Source: Linyphia triangularis (Eukaryota > Arthropoda > Arachnida > Araneae > Linyphiidae). From it: 64,000 nt of DNA. Below are positions 45,550 through 57,594 of this stretch, piece by piece; the stretch's first letter is position 1, and each line of letters starts with the position of its first letter. The DNA lies in assembly GCA_963978545.1 (NCBI GenBank), contig OZ021722.1, positions 7,717,401 to 7,781,400 of the forward strand, in the 5' to 3' direction. A program made the position numbers and the translations under genes. The notes under the pieces are model-generated. The model was not told where the DNA came from. It did not search any database and saw only the letters and a list, made by a program, of their open reading frames with translations.

Positions 45550-47212
45550 CAGGGTTGCCATATTGGCCTTCTTAAGGCCAAATTTGGGAAATTTGGCCTT
45601 TTTTAGAAGTGCCTGGCCTTAAGAATTTACGTTTGGCCTTTTCTTTAATTTGGCCTTATTTTTGGCCTTTTTTTCCATAACTTCCGAAGTCAGAAAAAAA
45701 TACCAATTAAAACAAACTTTTCTCTTTTTTTTTCCAAACTTTTTGAGTGAGAAGATACGCTTTTCGCCTAACCTCGCCGCGCTACCTTCTTTAATCTCGT
45801 GTTTTGGCCTCAGGAGCTGACCAGAGACAACCGGAGTTGACAAGAAGAGGGGTAGGGGGTCGAATGATTGTCCGAATACAGGATGTAAACAAGGCTCTAG
45901 GCAGAATAACCGCAGGTTCTTTTTAAGGGGAAAGGGCGATATCAATTAAGATAAGTGATAGAGGGACTGTGTTTCCAAGAATCTTGTCCCAAAAGGGAAG
46001 GTGAAATTAGTCGTTCTGTCTTGCCAACGAACCTCAAAATGCTCTAAGCATTGCGACTGCCATCTGCCACCCTCTAAATCCAAGCATGATGGAACGTCCT
46101 AAAGAGAATGATTATTGTGGTGGCAGTAGAGTAGTAAAAGTATAATTCGGTTAGATTAGTGAAATTTAGCTTTTTCTAAATAACTTTTAAGAATAGATTC
46201 ATCATACATCTTTATGAACAAATAATTCAGAGAGAAAATTTACATTTAAAAAGTAAACTTCTATCAATCGTAATACGTATAACATATATATGCGCCTTGT
46301 AAAATAGTGAAAATTCAATTAAATGTCCAGTTTCGAAGTTTATAGTTCAACAACTTCTACTAAAATATATAATTTTCATTCTGATAATAAAATAATTTTT
46401 TTAAAAATAATATTTAGGAATCCAGTTGTGTAGTGAAACGGGAATTTTGTAACGCTCCACAATTCACGTTTTCCAAATATTCATTCGTGTAAAAATCAAA
46501 TTCATGTAACAATTTAATGTTTTATCTAGATTTGATGTCATTTACATACTCATCAAATGTCTCTTCTACCTAAATAGAGACAAAAGGGTGTTTGTTTGTA
46601 CCTCAACTGAGAATCTGAAAAAAAGAATAAAACTGAAGAAAAAAAATGTAAAAAATATTATAAAATGTCAAGCATTTTTTAAAGCTACACTTTAAATATT
46701 TCAAAAAATTTCCAATATTTTTCTTTAAACTGTTTGATTTTTTATGCTCATCTTAATAATGATAGAGATATTGCAAAAATTTTGGCCCTCCCTCCTCCCA
46801 CCAGTGGGTAAGTTGTTCCATTGTACCTTGTATGGAAAGTATTCATAGATTTCTATGTTCAACGAATTATGTGTCCAAAGGGTGGTATATTTTTAGAAAG
46901 AATTTTTTTAAGCATTTATGTGATACCAAACACAAATATTTTGGACAAAAAATTTTCTTGAACAATTTTTAAAATTAATAAATTTTTAGTTAAAAAATTG
47001 AAATTTTAAAATGTTTGTTGTTAAGGACGACCAAAGAGACATCCTAGTGAATCTAGAGTACTATTTTTTAAACATTTGTCATACAGAATACTAAAATCAT
47101 GCATTTTTTCCCATTTGGCATCAATTTAGCGATGACGTCATAGTTTGGCCTTTTTTGGCCTTATTTTGACAGCGATTTGGCATTATTTTACTTTTTTCAT
47201 CTGGCAACCCTG
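45550..47212. mobile_element. hAT-like transposon, 1.66 kb, non-autonomous
   Basis: The ends are CAGGGTTGCCATATTGGCC and, read inward, CAGGGTTGCCAGATG. The 8-bp TSD ttgggaag is exact (45542-45549 and 47213-47220). Words built on tggcctt are repeated many times near both ends, forming subterminal repeats that transposase might bind. The longest frame (45619-45945, minus, 108 codons) has no transposase motif, so the element looks non-autonomous. Confidence 0.92.
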
Positions 47213-47485
47213 TTGGGAAGAGGAGAACTTGGGCCATGAATAGTCATAATTGAAGTGTTTGACCAGCAGGGGTCATTTTAATGATGTGTCCTCCCTTAAA
47301 AACCTAATAAATTAATGGGGAGATAAGCTAGCTCGATCCAGAGTGTGACATTTCTTTTTAAAAGTGGAGTGGGGTGAGTTATAAGAGGACTGTGGGGGTG
47401 GTGTCCGGTTTCAGTTAGGAAACTCTTATCTCTTCATCAGGACATGAATCTTGTTCTTTGGGGCTCTATAGCAACTTGCAATGTC

Positions 47486-48243
47486 CAGGTGCGCACCCGG
47501 GGGGAGGGCTTTTAGGGTCAGAACTCCCCCCCCCCCCACTTCCCCTAGGATCCCTAACATCCGGTTTGTTTTGATGTGAATGAAAAAGAAACACTTAGCA
47601 GTCGTAAATAATTCCAAAAGAAAACGTTTTTAATCTACCATAATTCAAGCAAAATGTATCCAACATATCGCACTAAAACATTTATTAGGCCAAAAAACTT
47701 TGAAATAAATGAAGGATTTGTAAATCTTCCTGCAACAAAAAATAATTTTTCATTATTTTTAGTCTACTTAGGTTCAATATAAAGTGTCGTTTAAATAAGA
47801 AATGTAAAAAAATATCGATGTTTCCGTTTTTCCAAATGTAACTTATAGTGTTTCAGTGTTACATGCCATTTTATTTAAAGCGGAACAAAATATAATAAAT
47901 TCAGCCTGACATTGGTGTTTGTCCTTCTCTAATTGAATTTAAACAAACCAGAAATTTTTTATATTAATTTTTAATCTAGAAAATATTGATAATACGGGAT
48001 CTAGATAAAATGCAGTCCAATATTTGATGGTTTTGTGTAACTCGAAAACTGGACAAACACCATTTTAATATTTTGTCATATGTAGGTGACAGATTAAGAA
48101 ACTTCTAAAACATCGATGACATGTGACAAATATGATAAGAGAAAGTTCTTCATGGAAGTTGTTTTTTATATAGAGAAATACAGGGGCAAACTTAAGGTTT
48201 GATTGAAAACCCCTCCCACAGAAATTTTCCTGTTGCGCCACTG
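47486..48243 (-). mobile_element. Family Y hAT-like element
   Basis: The right end, read inward, is CAGTGGCGCAACAGGAAAAT. The left end is CAGGTGCGCACCCGGGGGG followed by agggcttttagggtca, a typical G-rich hAT terminus. The 8-bp flanks gcaatgtc and gtattgcc agree at 5 of 8 positions, a decayed TSD. A C-run lies at 47526-47538. Family members are at 38125 and 57595. Confidence 0.6.
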
Positions 48244-48297
48244 GTATTGCCCTAAGTCGGAAGGATTGGATAGCCCTACTTACGAAATAAGATAGAT

Positions 48298-48852
48298 CAG
48301 CGGTTGCAAATCTTTACAGTTGTGTGGATGCGGACCCCCTATTTAGTAAAAAAACAAAGAAGTCCACTAGCTAATAGAATATGTGTGCATGCGTCAGTAA
48401 TTAGAAAAACAAACTGTACAAGAAGGCATTATTAATTCAAAAACCTTACAGGTTAAAAGATAATTTTTCATAAAGAAAGGAATTTTATTGTATTCACTTT
48501 TCTGCTACAACTATAAGAAAACTAGAAAACAAGTAATTAATTTTTTTTTTAAGTAAATGGGATTTTTGGCATTGTTTGTCCCCCACGAGGAGAGTTAATA
48601 TCTCTATTAAAACTGGATAGTTTAACTATAGAACTCACTCATTATTCACTCGCTACACCATCGAGGAATACAAACGAATAATTCGATTGTTGCTCACATG
48701 CTAACACTTGAGTGACTGAATTGTTTTCATCTCTACCCCTGAAGCTCTTATAATATTTACCTTAGCTTAGGCTCTCGATCAGCGTCCACGGCCCACTATC
48801 AAGTTACTAGTGGCCCACTTATGGGCCGCAGTCCATGGGTTGGGAACCGCTG
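48298..48852. mobile_element. hAT MITE, 555 bp
   Basis: The ends are CAGCGGTTGCAAATCTTTAC and, read inward, CAGCGGTTCCCAACCCATGG, with cggcccac/gtgggccgc-type sequence typical of such ends. The flanks agatagat and aatagat fit an 8-bp TSD with one base lost. The interior is AT-rich with no coding sequence. Confidence 0.75.
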
Positions 48853-49240
48853 AATAGATAATTATTTTTCGAATTTAGTGAGAAACGTACCTCGTGACTT
48901 TAGCCGCGAAAATTCAAAATGATTGCATATCATTCTAATGTTGTTTATAATATTCAAAATCAAATGCGATTTATGTAAAATAAGAAGTACCCTTAGAAAA
49001 TCACTTTAAAATACGCTACAAAACTGTTAAATTGCAGAACAAGTAGCTGCATCAATTACTGAGAAAAGCACATTTTTCAAAAACATCCTCTCCAAACAAT
49101 TCAGCATCATTTGAAAGTTTGCAAAAAACTCCAGCAAAATATGGCCCAGTTCGTCTGCAGTTTTAATGGCAGCTGCAAAAGCTCAGTGTGCATTTTTACA
49201 TTCAATTACACATTTATTTACATAGGATAATAAAGGTATA

Positions 49241-49949
49241 GCATTCGGTCACACACAAAAAAAAAAAAAAAAAAAAAAACGGATTTTTTTTCTCTCATTT
49301 TTCCACGTTTTGGAACACTTTGATTTCAAAAAAGTGGTCAAGAAAAAATGTTTGTCTGTGTGTACGTGGTCAGCATAACTCCCGAACAAATTGACTTGCG
49401 ATATTCAAATTTTGTGTGCGAGTTAGTGATGGCCATGGGACCTACCATTACGGTTTTCGTTAAAATCGCGCACGCGTATAAGGTTGAAATCATGAAAAAA
49501 TCGTTTCTCAGCAATTGCTAAAATCGGATCTAACGATTTTGGTTGAAATCTATGTGCTAATGCCTCGTAAGGTGTTCTAATCATCCCCACCTTCGAAATT
49601 CCCGTAGACAGGGTGTAAAATCGTAAAAAGTTAAAAACGAGTGCCTTTAACACAAAGTTCTCTGCCCTTGGAACATCGCAAATCAGCGATTTATTTTCGT
49701 CTGTCTCACGCACAAGAAATGACACTATAATGGTTATCGAATGACATCGCCAATTTCGCCATCTGGGTGAGTGTTTTTTTTTTTTTTTTTTTTTTTTTTT
49801 TGCCCATGTAAAAATTATCGCCAAAAATATCACCAAACTGCCCATTTTTATTTAAATGAACGAAATTATGAAAACGGTAAATAACACGATACATTTTAAT
49901 ACAATGACCAATTTTAATTGAAAGTTGCGCGTTGTTCCACACCCCTAGT
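49241..49949 (+). repeat. Family W repeat, copy 2
   Basis: It is homologous to 29561-30297 from gcattcggtc through cacgttttggaacactttga, gtcagcataactcccgaac, gtgcctttaacacaa and ends at gttgttccacacccctag. A minus-strand frame (49423-49845, 140 codons) is open over the same part as in copy 1, with similar words (ILAIAEK, RVRDFNENRNGRS). Coding has not been shown. Confidence 0.75.
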
Positions 49950-50141
49950 TTTTAAAACAAAATGTGTATATACAAGCTTTTCCAGTTTGGCGGAAGCTTT
50001 TACATAAAAACTCATTGAGGTTCGAAAATGGGTTGAGTATTATATGCACATCAATGTTGGTTGCTAATTTTGCAATGAAATGAAGTGAGTTTTATCTACT
50101 CCAACTTACAAACAACCAGTTTCTTATTCACACATCCTTTT

Positions 50142-50375
50142 TAAATCCTTTATATTAACTTCGATTTTGTGTGTAGGTATGTTGTTGATGGCGAGCAAAT
50201 CTAATTAACACCCTCTAGCCGTCATCCAATCGAGGTGAAACTCGGCAGATAGACTCGATGTTGAGGATAATGCATTCCATCAAATTTTGGGGGCTGCCAC
50301 TGTTATTTAAAAGGTCGCTTTTACGGAATACTAATAACCCAACTTCATTCAATCAGCCTGAAATAACTTTTAACC
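50142..50375 (+). repeat. Family X repeat, 5' part
   Basis: taaatcctttatattaactt, gccgtcatccaatcgaggtg, ctcggcagatagactcgatg and gcattccatcaaattttggg are the clearest examples of the family's 5' half in this window. The 3' half is missing. Confidence 0.7.
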
Positions 50376-53300
50376 AGGGGTACCGATCACCCCTCCCAAC
50401 ACTCATTTTAAATTTGCCGGATTTAAATATTTCTAAATTTTTGATACTAAAAGATGTAATCATTATATTATGCTGGTTATCAACTGAAAAATAATAATGA
50501 GTTTAGGGCTTTACTATACAGTTTGTTTATTTGGAATTCTTGCAACAAAATTTTGAAAGTCGAAAAAGTCACTATACTAATTTCTAAAACAATAATGGCT
50601 TACAAATTAAAACAACATCTGGCGTGTATTGAACTATCTTGTTTGCCGCGCAAAATTTCAATAAATGTAGAAAATATTGAGTGCCACATATATTGTCAGA
50701 AAAAAAGATTTTAAATAATCTAGAAGAGACCTGTGTACCTAGGGCTGCCTTTTTTCAATGCACAAAAAAATGAGCCACTGAGCCGTTTAAAAATGTGAAA
50801 TGGATATGCATACATCGTTATAGTAATTACTTCCCACTTCCCATTGGGATAAGTATTAATACATAAAATAATAGATTCTGTCAAATAGAAGGGTTTTTTT
50901 TTCTAAAAGTTTACAAATGGCCCTAGGTACAAGACCTCGCTGTACCTAGGGTCAGTAACTGATGGATTTAGGGGCCATTCTCTCTAAGAGAGGTTTCAGT
51001 CCATAATAAGTAGAAAAGAAACATGCACAGATGAATTTTATCAAGTAATTACCAGTCATTGGTTTATCATTTAATAAATTGTAATGTATCAAACTATTAG
51101 TGAATTACAAGTATTTTCATAACTTGAAAAGCTGATTCCAAAAAAATGAGCTGCGTGCATTATCGCTTTGAAGCATCGACAGATTTTGGTTTTGGCAATT
51201 TGAATACAACAAGCAAATATGTAGCCCTAATTACACGACTTGGTAATTTCATATAAAATGTCTTCTACTAAAAATACATATGGAGAAAGGACTTATATTT
51301 AAACATCACATTTAGTACTTAAATGTTACAAACAAAATTATTTACTAGAATTCAAACAAAAGTATTTGACTTAACTTTGTAAAACAATAAAAGATATGAG
51401 TTGCAAAATGTTATAGCATACTATATAAAAACGTTTTCTACTTATAACTTGTCACAGCTTTCTCCTCTAAGATTTCAAAATGGCTGCCAAAAGAGCAATT
51501 GGGTGTTACCACTTACCCAAGTGAGTAAAAAAACTTAGAACTAAACATTATTCAATAAAACTGGGGTGGCCCTAGATACACATGTCTCCTCTCTTGATTG
51601 TATTAAAATTTACAACAAAAAGAAATAAAAATGTAGGTTAGTGCTTTTTCGTTCTTTTTATATCTCCCATTTTATTTTCCATCAAATCTATTTTTTAAAC
51701 AATGTTCATTACTTTATTAATCTTTTCCAAAGTAATGAAAATCAAAAATATTTGACGGTTACGTATAAAACCAAGTTCTGAAAGTTATATACGAAATGCA
51801 CATGTATAATAAAGAATTTTCGCTTATGAAATGATAATGACAATTTACTCATTCTACATTTGGTTAAATATAATTTTATAAAGTCTGTAAGGACCATTTC
51901 TGCATTTGTAACGGATAAAATATACACATTTTTCTGAGCATAGAACCATGAAATTCTACAACTGTGTGTAAATCCTGAATGATTTTAAGAATATATATTT
52001 TCTCGATAAAATGCATAAAACCTGTACGATCTTGGGTAAAATTCTCTACAAAAAAAGGCCCACATTCCTCTTTATATGGGTTTTAAACCATTTATCAGGA
52101 TATAAAATTAATAAATAACTGTTAATTAATATTTCATTTCATTAGGAAATCTAATCAACACTTAATTCACACTATGACCAATTTAAAATCCATTATATAT
52201 AATAGGCATAAATATTTTATTTAATAGATGAGAAGCGAGGGAGATGGGGATGGGGAGGGGTTGATGCATTCGTACTTCTCTATACGCCTTCGGCGAACAT
52301 CCGTGCTTATTATTTTTACTGATTGAGTTGGAAAAGCAATGCTGCTTGGAAAATATTTGTCGAGTTCAAATAAGTTATGCTTTAGTTTGGCTCTCCAATA
52401 TATCTGTTTTGTTTGCCTTTTTTAGATTGTTCAAAAAATGAAATTTCTATACTCATTCATTTCTTAATAAGACATGAGGTTCAAAATCAAGATACTTTCA
52501 ATTGGTGTTAAAAAAATTACTAGCAAAAGAGATAGAACTAAAAGTGCCAGAATACAATTTTTGTTTTTCAAAAATGTTATTTACGTGGGTTTTGGTTCGC
52601 GTTTTATGAAGAATCATTCAAATATACATCTGGAAATCCTCTATTACAAATAAACATCACTGATTTAAGTTCGAGTCGATCACAAATTCCCCTGGAATGT
52701 TATTGAACATTATCAACTACTGCAATTTAAAACGATATTCTAAATCCAATTGATTTTTGTAGTTGTTTTTAAAAGAAGCTTTCAAACCTTATTAAAGCTA
52801 AAAAAAATGTACGTTATAATTTATTTTTTTACGCAATGTGTGATGTTCTATTTTAGTATGCACAGGTGTTAAGATTGCCCCCTTTTTTAAAATCTCATTA
52901 AATCCTACTATTTTAAAACCAAAATACATACTATTTTTTCTTGTAGTTTTATGAAACATATTTTTCGAGAATATTTCTGATTTCATTTCTACAATTTTAA
53001 GCGAATATAGCTGAACCCTCATAACTAATGTGACTAGATTTGTCTAACTAAAAGACACGTTTCTCCCAATGCTCATCGCCGGAAATTTTCATCAGTGACC
53101 CACTCTGTTAGTTTTTCTTGATTAACTAAGTTCTGAAGAATATTTTTTGTTTTGTTTAGATGGACTTCGGAGGAATTCAGTAACAGAAAAGTGAGACAAT
53201 TTGGTGAGACAGCGAATAGAAAAGTGGGATGTCTAGTCAAATTAATCATAATAATATAAATGTTTCGAGGCAATATATAATTCTACAATATAAACGGTAA

Positions 53301-53380
53301 ATGAAAAAAACTTCTTACCATGGGTTTCTATTCTTCGTGAAGTCTTACTCTTGTCATGCATTATATCTTTAACAAGCTAA
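50376..53380. other. AT-rich DNA, no gene recognised
   Basis: Three kilobases without a recognised repeat family, RNA gene or exon. Short frames (for example 50523-50714 plus, 52798-53022 minus) are unremarkable. Confidence 0.45.
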
Positions 53381-53399
53381 AAGGAGCTTGCCGCTTTCT

Positions 53400-53860
53400 A
53401 AGTATAGTAACAACAGCATAAAGTGCAAGGAATGGTTTTCGATGTTTTCCCTTCTCCAGAGACGCAGAAAAGCGCTTCAAAACTGACAATTTTGTGGACT
53501 ATTATAGACCATGTAAAAGGAGCGAATGTTGTTTTTATTATTTGTCTTCACGTCGCGGAGACCGCCCAGGAAGCTGCATATGCCCTTAAAAAGCAGATAA
53601 GAGCAATAGTAGACCCCTTTGGGCAGAATGTCGAAAAATATACACCCCCAATAAAACTGTCTATATATCCGAGATAGTTGAAGGACGAAATTGCTTGAAG
53701 GTCCGTCCATTGATTCCTGGAAGATACTTGGCTGTTTCACAACTGACGACCCTTCCCAATTTCTGCTCGACATTCTTTTGTCTTCTGTATAGAGTGTTTG
53801 TATGGGAGTGGGGAAAGCCATCATCTGATCCCTTAACATCAACTTTAGTTGCTGAGTAGT
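53400..53860. other. Less AT-rich patch with open frames on both strands
   Basis: A minus-strand frame of 121 codons (53477-53842) and a plus-strand frame of 84 codons (53423-53677) overlap. The minus frame includes YLLFKGICSFLGGLRDV, partly shared with a segment at 30920-31010. No known domain. It is probably a fragment of an unclassified repeat or a degraded gene. Confidence 0.3.
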
Positions 53861-54049
53861 GGGACTGGAAATTTGGACGTTGCCTCGGGGATGACGATAT
53901 TTAGCTATTGGGGGTAGGATATGTTTGACTGGACATGTGTCAAAAATCAGAATAATTATTGAAAAATATAAAAAGCTTTTGTGATATTTCGCAAATTATA
54001 CACTTCTAAAATTGAAATTAAAATTCATTCCCAGACGAAAACCTAATTC

Positions 54050-54432
54050 CCCCCGATAAGGGGGGGGGGGGAGGCTAATCTTGCCGGATGGTGGTGCTGC
54101 AGTCCCCTCCCCCCCGCTGCATACATAATCGAATCAGAAAGTGGAGAGAGTACCACGATTTAAGGATCAGACCTTAAATATATAGCTACGTTATATTATG
54201 TAAGACCCCCACCCTTACTGACCACACTGATACTGTTACATACTAATTACAGACCCCCCCCCCAAAAAAAAAAAAGATTCGTAAAGAAAGTGCTACATAC
54301 TAAATTACCCCCCCCCCCCCGATTTTTAAAGATACTATTACATAATAATGGTATGATATCCATTTTCTTATCCCCCCCCCCTAAAATTTTAATGACGCAG
54401 TTAGCGTCACGAACCCCCCCCCCCCCTGTAGG
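54050..54432. repeat. Cluster of long C/G runs
   Basis: Runs of ten or more C or G occur near 54060, 54256, 54308, 54374 and 54414, separated by related AT-rich spacers (tgttacatactaattaca, tgctacatactaaattac). The right edge ctgtaggcacctcta, read inward, looks like a hAT-type GAGGTGCCTACAGGGG terminus. Such runs can form G-quadruplexes and often cause assembly errors. Confidence 0.7.
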
Positions 54433-54443
54433 CACCTCTAATT

Positions 54444-54760
54444 TAACTGGCCATTGATGAAACTCTTTCCTGATGCCAAAATTGTTTTTATAAATAAATA
54501 ATAAAATTGTTTAAACCAGAATAAATAAATGGTATTTGGATGTGAGTGCATAAATACACTTTCATTTTTAATTAATGAATTTTCAAACGTAGTTTTCCGC
54601 ACCTTTTGCTGCTAGAAATGTTTTTGATATTTAAAATAAGATGCAAACACTAAGCACGCGCTGTTTACCAAATCCGCGCTGTGTTAATGAATATAAAAAT
54701 AGGCGATGCATATAAAGGATTTATATTAAGTTCTTTTGTTCTTATGGGTTATATATATTA
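54444..54760 (+). repeat. Family X repeat, 3' part
   Basis: ccattgatgaaactctttcc, taaataaataataaaattgttt, tgttaatgaatataaaaatag and cttatgggttat match the 3' halves at 36885 and 59050. The 5' half is missing. Confidence 0.7.
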
Positions 54761-55600
54761 GTTCCTGCTCGAAATTCGACATTTGTCCAGAAGGATTCGC
54801 AATCGGTACCACTATGCAAGAGCATTCACTTTCTTCATGTTTTTCCCTTGGTCTTTGTTTCGAAGCAGCAATTCAAAAAAGTCCTTTTAAGGAGACTTGG
54901 CGCACTTAAAACTATTTTTTTTTAATTTAAGCCTTTAAAATTATAATTTTTACATATTCGATAGTATTATTAGATAATAACTAAATTTTATACATAAAAA
55001 AAAAAAAGTGCACATAGTTCTCTAAATTTTAAAATTTTTAATTAATTTCATAAAACTTCAAATTCTATTTTGTTTTATTATTTTTTGATTCTTTTTTTAA
55101 AAAAATTTTCCTCTAAACTTTTATGCATCGGATTATGAATAATTAAAACAAGTTTGGAGAAAAAATAAATTCTTTTCATATACGTAAAAAGTTGTAAACA
55201 AAAGATATTTTTCAACATATAATTTGTAAAAAAGAATGTTATTATTTTATTAAAATATTTATGTCTATCTTTGTCAAATAGTTCTTTAGAATAACACAAA
55301 AAAAAGTTTCAAGTTATTTCATTTATATTTGTTGGAGTTTTAGCATTTTGAGTAAGGTGGGAATTCCAAAAAATACCAACTGAGAAAAATTCGTTCGAAA
55401 CATCGATGGAGCTATTGCAGTTATGCTAAATTCTCCATAAAAAAAAAACCCCATAACTTTTACGTAATTGCAGTTATCGTATCAGCTCAAAAACTTGCCA
55501 GAATAAGGAGAAGTTACAAAGATTACGAATACGCAAAAAAGTAGAAAATCGCTATTTTTATAATTTTTTCTATAAACTAGGGATACCAAGTCCCCTTTAA
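54761..55600. other. AT-rich DNA, no gene recognised
   Basis: Simple AT-rich sequence only. Confidence 0.5.
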
Positions 55601-55989
55601 GAGGAAGTCCTAGTAATGATCATTCTCTATGTTCCCTATGTTATAGTCTTTTAGTCCAGTGCATTTAGAAACTACTCTTTATTAAACCTTGCAATTTGTT
55701 GAGTGGGTACAAAAATGACCACTTCATGAAAAGACATAAATTAAAAACTCGAAAATAGCCTCTAGTATATTTTATATTTGAATTAATGATGTCAATGTAT
55801 ATAACACCTAGTTTTGTCCATTGCCAATTTAATTTTCATTTATAATAGATTCACATTAAATGAAAACAATTTATTTCATTAAGTGATCCTTTTCGTACCT
55901 ACTCACCAAATGTCAAGGTTTTTTACAAAGTAGGTTCAAAATTAACTAGGCTTGAAGATTGTAATATATAGCTTTACTAGGACTTCCTT
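55601..55989. mobile_element. Long-inverted-repeat MITE, TTAA family (copy 2)
   Basis: TTAA precedes gaggaagtcctagtaatgat (55597-55600). The right end, read inward, is aaggaagtcctagtaaag. The right TTAA has decayed to tgtataa. The internal symmetry matches copy 1 (cagtgcatttagaaactact, gagtgggtacaaaaa and their mirrors). The copy is more diverged than copy 1. Confidence 0.8.
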
Positions 55990-56029
55990 GTATAACCCAT
56001 GCCCCTTGAATCTTTGAAGTAGAAGATAG

Positions 56030-56722
56030 AAAGATGATATCACTCCACATCTGAAGATGTAAAAACAAACACACCCATAAACATCGAAACTGGTTGCCAG
56101 ATTCCAATTACATGTAGAGACAAAGTAAAGAAGTTAGAGACCTCAGCGAACTTTTCGAAGCTGCACTCTGTCTCCCCCACACCATCAATCCCTCGCCACC
56201 CTTTGAAATTCTTTTGTGGGTGGTAACTTCCGTGACTAGCCGAGTAGTTTATGAGGGGATGGCCAGTTCCCGGATGCCATCAAACGTTTATTTTGTTTAC
56301 TCGTGCTGAAATTGCTGAGATTGAGCTAACACCCGAAAAGTTTCACCACCCCTCACATCCATAAAGATGCCAATTTGCGTAAAACAGTTCCACAAACACC
56401 TGCGGTCGATCTTTAGGCCTCCACCCCCAATCTCCCCCATCCATTCGGGATTTCGCTGAAGATGCCGTCTCGTCCCATATAGCACACATCCTTTTCAGGG
56501 AGGTCCTTTAGGAAGGCCCCAGTCATCCCCCGGATTCCAAATGACTTTCTAGGGACCTCCCTGGGAGAACCGTACCGGCCCACTATACCCCTGGTTACCT
56601 TCTTTTTGATTAGGGTGAAATGGGTGCCTTTCAACTCATGCTGAGTAATTTGAAAGATCAATTCAATCTGAAAGTGATCGTTAGAATTACTGCAAATACA
56701 TTTGGTGGACAATTTTATCCTG
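56030..56722 (-). other. Less AT-rich segment with a 104-codon unrecognised frame
   Basis: The minus-strand frame at 56413-56727 contains HFQIELIFQITQHELKGTHF and GRYGSPREVPRKSFGIRG. Composition is less AT-rich than the surroundings and the peptide looks protein-like, but I recognise no family. The frame's start lies in the flank of the SINE at 56723. It may be a degraded coding piece of a mobile element. Confidence 0.3.
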
Positions 56723-56911
56723 CCCACGTGATGGCTGTGGGGTTAGCGCTCTGGCTTCGCATGCCAAAAGTGCTGGGTTCGAGTCCCGGATGAGGCATGA
56801 ATGTTTGTTGTGTTTCGGAATCCACGTTAAGCCATAGGTCCCGGCCTGATTAGCCTTTACTGTGCATACAAATAGGTCGTTGAGAGTACAAATCAAATAA
56901 CCAACCAACCA
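56723..56911 (+). mobile_element. tRNA-derived SINE family B, best-preserved copy
   Basis: gtgatggctgtggggttagc and gctctggcttcgcatgcc form the tRNA-like head with an A box, and gggttcgagtcccgg is a perfect B box. The body is cggaatccacgttaagccat, ggtcccggcctgatta and gtcgttgagagtacaaatc, and the tail is ccaaccaacc. Both polymerase III promoter boxes are present. Confidence 0.88.
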
Positions 56912-57099
56912 ATTCTCTGCTGTACGCTCAAGGCATTTTTACTCTTTTTTTTATTTTTTTTATTCGTAAACAGGTTAATAATCTGAAAGTTATGATGAAT
57001 CTATAAGTTATGCTTTATTTAATATTAGTTTATTGTAAAATTACATGGAAAAATAATTCTATTAACTAAGTCAAATATGCATCTTATAACACCGATTAG

Positions 57100-57240
57100 T
57101 CTCCCGTACGTCAGTGACTTATAAATGTATATTTGATATCGCTAAATTAATTATTTTTCCACGCAACTTTGCCACAAACTAATTTTATATTAAACAAAAA
57201 CAAAACAACTAGGTTCATCATAATTTTGTAATTCTGCCTG
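57100..57240 (+). repeat. Family U repeat, copy 2
   Basis: It matches 34860-35025: tcccgtacgtcagtgac, ttataaatgtatatttga, gcaactttgcc and gttcatcataattttgtaatt. A further tgtcccgtgcgtta lies at 57268. Confidence 0.5.
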
Positions 57241-57309
57241 ATTTACGAAAAGAAAGAAGAGAGAAAATGTCCCGTGCGTTATCCTGAGAATTACCCAGAT
57301 AGAAAATAA

Positions 57310-57372
57310 GTTATTTAGTTGGTTGAGGTCTTATGGCGCAAAGGTTCACTAGGGCCATGCTGCGCCACTTTA
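57310..57372 (-). repeat. Possible 3' end of a third SINE type
   Basis: tagttggttgaggtcttatg, ggcgcaaagg, then ctagggccatgctgcgcc parallels the gttggtt...tctggcgc...gagggctataatgcgcc tail of SINE family A without being the same sequence. Only one copy was seen in the window, so the call is weak. Confidence 0.3.
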
Positions 57373-57594
57373 AGTTGTTTAGCAAACGATAACAAGAATG
57401 ATTGAGGATGCATTCTACTACCTACTATTTACTTTTTATAATTTACAGAAAAGGTGGATATACAAATCCAATGTTCAGATATAAAGACGTGTATTACAGG
57501 CTTTAAGGTATTATTTATTTGAACAGGAAATTAATGTATATTGCTTTTAGTTACTTCTTTTTGTAATCCACAGTATATTTTGGAAAAATTAAAG

